A stretch of 22,351 nucleotides of DNA, taken from Bacteroidales bacterium UBA5515. GTDB taxonomy: Bacteria > Bacteroidota > Bacteroidia > Bacteroidales > P3. The stretch lies in contig DIOL01000025.1 of the NCBI GenBank assembly GCA_002423895.1, forward strand, positions 1-22,351, written 5' to 3'. Position numbers and translations under genes: made by a program. Shown here piece by piece: positions 16,073 through 22,351 of the stretch; positions within the stretch are counted from its first letter, which is position 1, and each line of letters starts with the position of its first letter. Under the pieces are notes generated by a model. The model searched no databases and had not been told where the DNA came from. It was given only the letters and a program-made list of their open reading frames with translations.

Positions 16073-16480
16073 ATGGATTATAAAAGAACAACAGCGGATA
16101 AAACCACTAAGACACGCAATCTTAATGAGTTTAATGAAGTAACAGAAAATGTTTACGAAACTGTTAGTATGATTTCAAAAAGAGCTAATCAAATATCACA
16201 AGATTTGAAACAGGAACTATATCGTAAGATTGAAGAGTTTACTTCCCAATCAGATAATCTTGAAGAGGTTTTTGAAAACAGAGAGCAAATAGAAATTACT
16301 CGTTTTTACGAACAACTTCCAAAACCTACACTTATTGCTATTAATGAATATCTTAATGACCAAATAGTTTATCGTAATGATGAAAATGGTAAAGGGGTTG
16401 TTAACGAAATGGTTCTTGAAGTTCAACAAGCTATTGAAAACAAAGAAAACAAAGAAAGAGCTAAAAGAGCAAAGAGATAA
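16073..16480 (+). CDS. rpoZ: RNA polymerase omega subunit (Bacteroidota type)
   Basis: This 135-residue protein is the small omega subunit, which helps fold and hold beta-prime in RNA polymerase. The motif MISKRANQIS (33-42) corresponds to the conserved ARRARQL-type helix of omega. The C-terminal part (NLEEVFENREQIEITRFYE and LPKPTLIAINEYL) is typical of the Bacteroidota subfamily. The end is a charged Lys/Glu/Arg tail. The N-terminus MDYKRTTADKTTKTR is basic and probably flexible. Its place between bamD and coaBC is the usual location in this phylum and links core transcription to cofactor and outer-membrane genes. Spacing is 18 bp on both sides. Confidence 0.9.
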   Translation: MDYKRTTADKTTKTRNLNEFNEVTENVYETVSMISKRANQISQDLKQELYRKIEEFTSQSDNLEEVFENREQIEITRFYEQLPKPTLIAINEYLNDQIVYRNDENGKGVVNEMVLEVQQAIENKENKERAKRAKR

Positions 16481-16498
16481 TATAATTATTGAATTATA

Positions 16499-17689
16499 AT
16501 GCTTAAAGGGAAAAAAATTCTAATTGGCATAAGCGGAGGAATTGCTGCTTACAAAACACCTTTATTAATTAGAGAATTAATAAAAAGGGATTGTCAAGTA
16601 AAAGTGGTTGTTACTCAAAATGCCTTAGAATTTGTTACCCTTACCACTCTTCAAACCTTATCACAAAATGAGGTTTATTATAATATGTTCTCCAATAATG
16701 AATATTCAACAGAACATATATCTTTAACTGATTGGGCAGATTGTTTTGTTGTTGCTCCTGCAACAGCTAATATAATTGGAAAATTTGCAAATGCAATAGC
16801 GGATTGTCCTCTTTCAACTTCTTTTTTAGCTTTTGATAAGGATGTTTTTATTGCACCTTCAATGAATACTAAAATGTATTCTAATCCTTTAGTAAAAAGA
16901 AATATTCATACTCTTAAAGAAAATGGAATTAATATTATTTCTTCAACACAAGGTTTTTTGGCATGTGGTTATGAAGGAGAAGGAAGAATGCAAGAACCAA
17001 TAGAAATAGTAAAATTTCTTAAAGAGTTTTATTCAAAAAAACTTGAATTAAAAGACAAGACAATTTTAGTTACTGCAGGAGGCACTCAAGAGCAAATAGA
17101 TGCAGTAAGATATATTGGTAATAATTCATCAGGAAAGATGGGTTATTGTATAGCTGAAGAATTGGCTTCAAGAGGTGCAAATGTAATTTTAGTTTCTGCA
17201 AAAACTCATTTAGAAGTTCAAAACAATAATATTAATCGTATTAATGTTGTTTCTTCTGAAGAGATGTTTGTCCAAACTACCAAACACTTCCCAAAATGTG
17301 ATGTTGCTATTCTTTCAGCTGCAGTTGCAGACTACAAACCTATTAATCAAGAAAAGAATAAAATTAAGAAGGCTCAAACTAATTTAAATTTAACTCTTAC
17401 TCCTACTAAAGATATTCTTGCAACATTGGGAAAAGAAAAAAAGAAGAATCAAATTCTTGTAGGCTTTGCTTTAGAAACTGATGATGAATTGGAAAATGCT
17501 AAGAAGAAACTAATCAATAAAAATCTTGACTTTATTGTTTTAAATTCTCTAAATGATAAAGGTGCTGGATTTGGAACTCCAACAAATAAGATTACTATTA
17601 TTGATAAGAATCAAAAAATAGAACATTTCAAACTTAAAACAAAAGAAGAAGTTGCTATAGATATTGTTAATAAGCTTGTTTCATTATGA
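16499..17689 (+). CDS. coaBC: Bifunctional CoaBC (Dfp)
   Basis: CoaBC makes 4'-phosphopantetheine in two steps: the CoaB half joins cysteine to 4'-phosphopantothenate using CTP, and the FMN-dependent CoaC half decarboxylates the product. The protein has 396 residues, normal length. The N-terminal CoaC domain has GISGGIAAYK (10-19), active-site His73 in TEHISLTDWAD, Asn123 in PSMNTKMY, and catalytic Cys156 in FLACGYEGEGRM. The C-terminal CoaB domain starts near 186 with ILVTAGGTQEQIDAVRYIGN and carries the KxKK motif at Lys288-Lys291. All essential residues are present. The stop codon overlaps the start of the next gene (ATGA). Confidence 0.96.
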   Translation: MLKGKKILIGISGGIAAYKTPLLIRELIKRDCQVKVVVTQNALEFVTLTTLQTLSQNEVYYNMFSNNEYSTEHISLTDWADCFVVAPATANIIGKFANAIADCPLSTSFLAFDKDVFIAPSMNTKMYSNPLVKRNIHTLKENGINIISSTQGFLACGYEGEGRMQEPIEIVKFLKEFYSKKLELKDKTILVTAGGTQEQIDAVRYIGNNSSGKMGYCIAEELASRGANVILVSAKTHLEVQNNNINRINVVSSEEMFVQTTKHFPKCDVAILSAAVADYKPINQEKNKIKKAQTNLNLTLTPTKDILATLGKEKKKNQILVGFALETDDELENAKKKLINKNLDFIVLNSLNDKGAGFGTPTNKITIIDKNQKIEHFKLKTKEEVAIDIVNKLVSL

Positions 17690-18681
17690 AGAATATTTTT
17701 TTAATATTTACTTTCCTTATTTTTTCAACTGTTTTATTCTCTCAAGAGTTTAAAATTCAAGTTAGTGTTTCCTCCACTGTGCAAGGAACTGACAGAAAAA
17801 TATATGAAAGTATGCAAACCGCTCTTAACGATTTTATCAATAATAGAAAATGGACAAATTTTAACTATAAGACTGAAGAAAAGATTGAAGGTTCAATTTC
17901 AATATTAGTTAAAGACCGTCCTTCTCAAGAAGATTTTAAGGCAGATTATATTTCCATTCAACTTCGACGTCCTGTTTATAATTCTTCCTACACAACGACA
18001 ATGCTCAATTCTCAAGAAACTGATTATTTTTTCAAATATGTTGAAGGAGCTCCTTTAGAATTTGAAGAAAACACTTATTATGATAATCTTACTTCAACCA
18101 TAGCTTTCTACCTATATTATTTTCTTGCAATCGATGCTGATTCTTTTTCTTCTAATGGAGGTGCACCCTATTTTAGAATTTGTCAAAACATAGTTACTGC
18201 TGCACAAAAGTCAGCTCAAAAAGGTTGGAAGTCATTCGAAAACCAAAAAAACAAATATTGGATAAGTGAAAATTATAATAATCCAACTTATCGCTCAATG
18301 CATGACGTATGGTATAATTATCATCTTTTAGGTTTAGACAGAATGGCATCAGACAATCAAGCTGAGGCGAGAAATAGCATATTGACAGCTTTGGAAGCAT
18401 TACAGAAAACTAACAGAGAAAAAACTCAACTAATATGTGTTCAACAATTTATTGATGCAAAAGCTGATGAGATTGTACAAATATTTAAAGAAGCACCAAG
18501 TATGGAAAAAGATAGAGTAATTACCATAATGTGCGAAATCAATCCTGCCAATACTAACAAATATGAACAAATAAGAGCAGCTCAAAATAACCAATTAAAT
18601 AATCAATTTAACACCCGTTCAGAGGGTGATTACAATAATACAACTAATAATCCCTACAATCGTAGTGATATTAAATTTTAG
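17686..18681 (+). CDS. DUF4835 secreted protein (PorD-like, T9SS-associated)
   Basis: This 331-residue protein has a signal peptide (about 1-19, ending LFSQ) and a mature start EFKIQVSV. Length, the DRKIYESMQTALNDFINNRKW segment (about 37-57) and the gene order after coaBC match the DUF4835 family, which is named PorD-like in some annotations because of an association with type IX secretion. The end of the protein (about 290-331) is low-complexity, rich in Asn, Gln and Thr. The start overlaps the coaBC stop by 4 bp, so it is translationally coupled. The presence of T9SS cargo genes at 20109-22257 is consistent with a secretion role. The biochemical function is not known to me, and the PorD name rests on family naming only. 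Confidence 0.82.
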   Translation: MKNIFLIFTFLIFSTVLFSQEFKIQVSVSSTVQGTDRKIYESMQTALNDFINNRKWTNFNYKTEEKIEGSISILVKDRPSQEDFKADYISIQLRRPVYNSSYTTTMLNSQETDYFFKYVEGAPLEFEENTYYDNLTSTIAFYLYYFLAIDADSFSSNGGAPYFRICQNIVTAAQKSAQKGWKSFENQKNKYWISENYNNPTYRSMHDVWYNYHLLGLDRMASDNQAEARNSILTALEALQKTNREKTQLICVQQFIDAKADEIVQIFKEAPSMEKDRVITIMCEINPANTNKYEQIRAAQNNQLNNQFNTRSEGDYNNTTNNPYNRSDIKF

Positions 18682-18724
18682 TAGAAATTTAATTATTAAT
18701 ACAAATCAAAACTCTTAATTATTT

Positions 18725-20044
18725 ATGCAAAATATTCCATTTGAAAAAAATCTCATTGACGGGATTTTAGAAAAAAACAAAATTAAAAGCGTTGGCTCTG
18801 CATCTATACGTGAAGTAAAAAAGATTATTGATGATGTTGAAGGAGCAACTGGTGAAAAGTTTATTCGTATGGAAATGGGAATTCCCGGATTACCAGCAAC
18901 AAAGATAGGATTAGATGCTCAAATAGAAGCTCTTCAAAATGGAGTTGCTTCAATTTATCCAGACATATACGGAACAAAAGAACTAAAACAACAAACAGCA
19001 CTATTTGTAAAGAACTTCATAAATATTAATGTTCCTGAAGATTGTTGTGTACCAACAGTTGGTTCAATGCAAGGAGGCTTTGCTTCTTTTTTGACAATTT
19101 CAAGAATGAATCCAAATAAGAATAAAGTTCTTTTCATTGATCCAGGATTTCCAGTACAAAAATCTCAATGTAGAATTTTAGGATTAGAAACAGAACATTT
19201 TGATGTTTATGATTTCAGAGGTGATAAACTTAGAGCTAAATTAGAATCATATCTTTCAAAGGGAGACTTTTCTTGTTTGCTTTACTCCTCTCCTAACAAT
19301 CCTGCTTGGTTCTGTTTCAATCATGAAGAACTACAAATAATTGCAGAAGTTGCCAATAAATATGATGTAGTAGTTATTGAAGACCTTGCTTATTTTGGAA
19401 TGGATTTTAGAGAAGATTATTCTCAACCAGGTGTTGCACCTTTCCAACCTTCAGCAGCTAATTGGGCAAAGAAATACATTTTAATGATTTCTGGAAGTAA
19501 GGCATTTTCTTATGCAGGAGAAAGAATTGCAGTAATGGTTATCTCTCCAGAACTTTTTGCTTTTGAAAGTGATACTCTTCAAAAATATTTCAATCAACGC
19601 AGTTTTGGTAAAGCCTTAGTTTTTGGCTCTCTTTATGCTTTAACTTCAGGAACAGCACACTCTCCTCAATATGCATTAACTGCAATATTTAAAGCATGTA
19701 ATGAAGGAAAGTTCAATTTCAGAGAAGACCTTTTGGATTATGAAAGAAAAGCTAAGATAATGAAAAAAGCTTTCACTGACAATGGATTTAAAATTGTTTA
19801 CGACAAAGACCTTGATGTTGATGTTGCTGATGGATTCTATTTCACTTTCTCTTATCCAAATATGACTGGAGTTGAAATGTTAGATGCATTAGTTTATTAT
19901 GGAATTAGTGCAATATCTTTAGATATTACTGGAAGTTCTCGCAACGAAGGTGCAAGAGCTTGTGTTTCTTTAGTTCCAAATGAAATGTTACCAGAATTAG
20001 CAGTTAGACTGAAAGCTTTCAACGAAGCTCATCCAATTAAATAA
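18725..20044 (+). CDS. PLP-dependent aminotransferase, class I/II
   Basis: This 439-residue cytosolic enzyme has fold-type I aminotransferase features. The Schiff-base lysine is Lys259 in ISGSKAFSYAGER. PLP-contacting residues are Asn192 in SPNNPAW (188-194), and Asp220 and Tyr223 in EDLAYFG. Arg411 in GARACVSL should bind the substrate carboxylate. The substrate cannot be read from the sequence; an aromatic, aspartate or LL-diaminopimelate-like amino acid are all possible. The usual small residues of PNNPTG are changed to PNNPAWF, a variant of this subgroup. It lies 43 bp after the DUF4835 gene, with no clear promoter, so it is probably the last gene of the bamD operon. A strong hairpin follows at 20075-20103. 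In many relatives recN occupies this position. Confidence 0.88.
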   Translation: MQNIPFEKNLIDGILEKNKIKSVGSASIREVKKIIDDVEGATGEKFIRMEMGIPGLPATKIGLDAQIEALQNGVASIYPDIYGTKELKQQTALFVKNFININVPEDCCVPTVGSMQGGFASFLTISRMNPNKNKVLFIDPGFPVQKSQCRILGLETEHFDVYDFRGDKLRAKLESYLSKGDFSCLLYSSPNNPAWFCFNHEELQIIAEVANKYDVVVIEDLAYFGMDFREDYSQPGVAPFQPSAANWAKKYILMISGSKAFSYAGERIAVMVISPELFAFESDTLQKYFNQRSFGKALVFGSLYALTSGTAHSPQYALTAIFKACNEGKFNFREDLLDYERKAKIMKKAFTDNGFKIVYDKDLDVDVADGFYFTFSYPNMTGVEMLDALVYYGISAISLDITGSSRNEGARACVSLVPNEMLPELAVRLKAFNEAHPIK

Positions 20045-20074
20045 TTTAGATATAATATTTATTGATTACTATAT

Positions 20075-20103
20075 AAGGGATTTACTTCATAAGTAAATCC
20101 CTT
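20075..20103. terminator. Strong hairpin, likely bidirectional terminator
   Basis: AAGGGATTTACTT (20075-20087) pairs perfectly over 13 bp with AAGTAAATCCCTT (20091-20103) across a 3-nt loop. A T-rich stretch (CTTCTTTATTTT) follows on the plus strand, and an AT-rich stretch lies on the other side. It sits between the plus-strand aminotransferase (ends 20044) and the convergent minus-strand gene (ends 20109), so it probably terminates both. Confidence 0.88.
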
Positions 20104-20108
20104 CTTCT

Positions 20109-20354
20109 TTATTTTACAACCAATTTCTTAGTTATTTTTCCTTTGTTGGTAATTAAGTTTACAACATAATTACCCTTAGCAAGAGAGCTTATATCTATCG
20201 TAGCTTCTTTTCTGTTTAGTGTTATTGCCTTTGCTTTCTTTCCTAAAGCATCGTAAAACTCTATTTCTTTTATTATTTCTTGACTTTCTATATTTAAAGT
20301 ATTTCCTGCTGGATTAGGATAAAGCTTTATTGTGTTATCATTACTTATTTCTTC
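20109..20354 (-). repeat. Sorting-domain duplication, copy A (copy B 21190-21435)
   Basis: The last 246 bp of this gene and of its neighbour (21190-21435) align without gaps. I count 11 mismatches by eye. This is far closer than the central coding parts. It marks a recent duplication, or gene conversion restricted to the export domain. Confidence 0.8.
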
Positions 20355-21176
20355 TCCTAAAATTAAGCCATCACCAATTTTTAGAATTGGAAGAAACTCA
20401 ATAAATGTTTTTTGATATAAATCATAAACAGGGTCATCAGAAAAACGTACCCATTTACCATCTTTCTTTAACCAAGGACTATCTTCAAAACGAGTTCCAA
20501 TTAGTGTATCTGTTACTGTTGCCCATGGGTCAGGATTATAATAATTTATCCCAACATACATTGTATCATAAGGCAAATTTACTGAATGATAAAGATTTTC
20601 TAAACATCCTGTTGAATCATATACACTCCATGTGCAAGGATAATTTATATGAAATCCATATTGATTAAAAGCGGGTATATCACCTGCTAAATAGAAATCT
20701 TTTGCTTGTACTTCATTAGAAAAGTAATGCAGTTTATATCCATTAGATTCAGGACTATACCATGAATCTATTGCTGAAGAATCCAAATCATTAAAGCCCA
20801 TATCCATTATTCGTAGGAATACAGTACCATATAAAGAAGGAGCTAAACAATCATTATAATTATATAGTTTTAAAGCTACTCCTATCACTGTAACAGTTGA
20901 ATCAAAATGATACGGTTGTGCTACACCTCTAACATCATATCGATTTCTTCCTGTAATTGGCTCAGATCCAAAACATGGAATATTAGTACCTGGATAGTAT
21001 GAAGTAGTACAACTATCACAAAAGATTGCGTGATTTTCGTGATAAACAAGATCCATACTTCCCCAATAACAGTTGCTTAAATCATAAGGATGATAAACAA
21101 TTGTATCATATTGAGTTTGTGCATTAGCTCCTATAAATGCAAAAAACAATGTTATTGTTAAGATTAACTTTTTCAT
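20109..21176 (-). CDS. Secreted T9SS cargo protein, paralogue 2
   Basis: This 355-residue protein begins with a signal peptide (MKKLILTITLFFAFIGANAQ) and ends with a T9SS type A sorting domain (about 285-355) that opens with LYPNPAGNTLNI and closes with GKITKKLVVK. The domain directs export through the outer membrane by T9SS and, in many cases, anchoring at the surface. The 260-residue middle has a Cys-rich segment (CDSCTTSYYPGTNIPC, near 53-68) and many aromatic residues. I do not recognise it as an enzyme. It is a paralogue of the neighbouring 21190-22257 product, of the same length and alignable throughout. Only 13 bp separate them, so it is the second gene of a two-gene operon. It ends beside the shared terminator. 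Confidence 0.88.
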   Translation of the reverse strand: MKKLILTITLFFAFIGANAQTQYDTIVYHPYDLSNCYWGSMDLVYHENHAIFCDSCTTSYYPGTNIPCFGSEPITGRNRYDVRGVAQPYHFDSTVTVIGVALKLYNYNDCLAPSLYGTVFLRIMDMGFNDLDSSAIDSWYSPESNGYKLHYFSNEVQAKDFYLAGDIPAFNQYGFHINYPCTWSVYDSTGCLENLYHSVNLPYDTMYVGINYYNPDPWATVTDTLIGTRFEDSPWLKKDGKWVRFSDDPVYDLYQKTFIEFLPILKIGDGLILGEEISNDNTIKLYPNPAGNTLNIESQEIIKEIEFYDALGKKAKAITLNRKEATIDISSLAKGNYVVNLITNKGKITKKLVVK

Positions 21177-21189
21177 AATTGTATCTTCT

Positions 21190-22257
21190 TTATTTTACAA
21201 CCAATTTCTTAGTTATTTTTCCTTTATCGGTAATTAAGTTTATAATATAATTACCCTTTGCGAGAGAACTTATATCTATCGTAGCTTCTTTTTTATTTAG
21301 TGTTATTGCCTTTGCTTTCTTTCCTAAAGCATCGTAGAACTCTATTTCTTTTATTATATCTTGACTTTCTATATTTAAAGTATTTCCTGCTGGATTAGGA
21401 TAAAGCTTTATTGTGTTATCATTACTTATTTCTTCAACCAAACTTAAACTATCTGATCTTGGAACTTTAAGTATTGGAAGAAACTCTATAAATGTCTTTT
21501 GATATAAATTATAAACTGGGTCATCAGCAAAACGAACCCATACACTATCTTTCAATAACCAAGGACTCTCTGCAAACTTTGATGCATATAAAGTGTCAGT
21601 TACTGTTGCAAATGGATCTGGAGCATGGTAATCTATTCCAACATACATTGTATCATAAGGCATTCCACTGGAACGAAGATAATTCTCCAAACATCCTATT
21701 GTATCATATAAACTCCAAGTGCAAGGATATAATACAGTAAATCCATGTTGACTATATGCAGGAATATCACCTGCTAATACAAAATCCTTTACTTGTATTT
21801 CATCAAAAAACATATGCCATTTATATCCATTTGAGTCTGGAGTATACCAAGGGAAGATTGGTGTTTCCCCTAATTCTTTAAATTCCATATCCATTATTCG
21901 GAAAAATACAGTTCCATTTAAATACGGTTGTAAGCTACCATTAGCAACTTTTACAGCTATTCCTATAACTGTAACTGTTGAATCAAAATGATAGGGTTGT
22001 GCAACACCTCTAACTTCATATTCATTTCTTGCTGTTATATATCCATCTGGCCAACATGGTACATTTGTATCAGGAAGATTGCCAGAAGTGCAACCATAAC
22101 ATATCTGTGAACGTAATCCATGATAAACTAAATTCATACTTCCAAAATAATTTTGACTTAAATCATAAGGATGATAAACTATTGTATCATATTGTGTCTG
22201 TGCATTAACTTTCAATAATGCAAACACTAAGGCTATTGTTAAGATTAGCTTTTTCAT
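21190..22257 (-). CDS. Secreted T9SS cargo protein, paralogue 1
   Basis: This 355-residue protein has a signal peptide (MKKLILTIALVFALLKVNAQ), then the same TQYDTIVYHPYDLS start as its neighbour and a C-terminal T9SS type A sorting domain (about 285-355). The middle is clearly homologous to the paralogue (for example GVAQPYHFDSTVTVIG and YQKTFIEFLPILK are shared) but has diverged, with a different Cys arrangement (CYGCTSGNLPDTNVPC). The sorting domains differ at few bases. The function of the surface-exposed part is unknown. The 94 bp upstream in the window contain an imperfect minus-strand match to the -7 box near 22304-22312 but no well-placed -33 element, so I cannot define its promoter. 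Confidence 0.88.
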   Translation of the reverse strand: MKKLILTIALVFALLKVNAQTQYDTIVYHPYDLSQNYFGSMNLVYHGLRSQICYGCTSGNLPDTNVPCWPDGYITARNEYEVRGVAQPYHFDSTVTVIGIAVKVANGSLQPYLNGTVFFRIMDMEFKELGETPIFPWYTPDSNGYKWHMFFDEIQVKDFVLAGDIPAYSQHGFTVLYPCTWSLYDTIGCLENYLRSSGMPYDTMYVGIDYHAPDPFATVTDTLYASKFAESPWLLKDSVWVRFADDPVYNLYQKTFIEFLPILKVPRSDSLSLVEEISNDNTIKLYPNPAGNTLNIESQDIIKEIEFYDALGKKAKAITLNKKEATIDISSLAKGNYIINLITDKGKITKKLVVK

Positions 22258-22351
22258 AATTATAATTAGTTAATAAGGTTAATCTTGTTTTTGGGCTTGA
22301 ATGCAAAAGGTAAATTAGAAAGGAAGGGATTGAATTTACAAAGAAAGGATA

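Overview
The window looks like chromosomal DNA from a low-GC member of the Bacteroidota, most likely order Bacteroidales. The evidence is the type IX secretion (T9SS) sorting domain on two proteins (20109-22257), the lineage-typical block bamD - rpoZ - coaBC - DUF4835/PorD (15257-18681), the DUF4834 - YfhO pair, promoters of the TAnnTTTG type, and the near absence of Shine-Dalgarno sequences. I read nineteen protein genes. I see no rRNA, tRNA, insertion sequence, integrase or CRISPR array. Gene content is mostly conserved and vertically inherited in character.

Layout. 1-435 is non-coding: a regular array of six short palindromes (62-182), then a promoter. 436-7320 is a plus-strand cluster of envelope and stress genes: rhomboid protease, tandem-Usp stress protein, DUF4834 peptide, YfhO-family membrane protein and a secreted S9 prolyl-oligopeptidase-type peptidase. 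7354-9293 is on the minus strand: trmD, followed downstream by an unrecognised polytopic membrane protein with a WG-like tail. 9294-10070 is a large non-coding region holding a second palindrome array (9627-9688), a hairpin and two promoters. 10071-15085 is a tightly packed plus-strand operon with overlapping genes: an unknown secreted protein, a TPR protein, a DedA-family protein, shikimate dehydrogenase and an M50-type membrane metalloprotease. 15222-20044 is a second plus-strand operon: bamD, rpoZ, coaBC, DUF4835/PorD and a PLP-dependent aminotransferase. It ends in a strong hairpin that probably terminates transcription from both sides. 20109-22257 carries two tandem minus-strand paralogues of secreted T9SS cargo.

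How the genes fit together. The conserved genes cover outer-membrane assembly (BamD), T9SS accessory function (DUF4835/PorD) and T9SS cargo, plus housekeeping: CoA synthesis, the shikimate pathway, the RNA polymerase omega subunit and tRNA m1G37 methylation. Several genes are translationally coupled by ATGA overlaps.

The most unusual signal is the pair of palindrome arrays in the two largest non-coding regions. They use unrelated core sequences (11 and 16 bp) but the same design: near-perfect palindromes on a fixed 22- or 23-bp pitch, with both orientations of the asymmetric centre present (strictly alternating in the first array). I do not recognise them as a described element. Their function is unknown.
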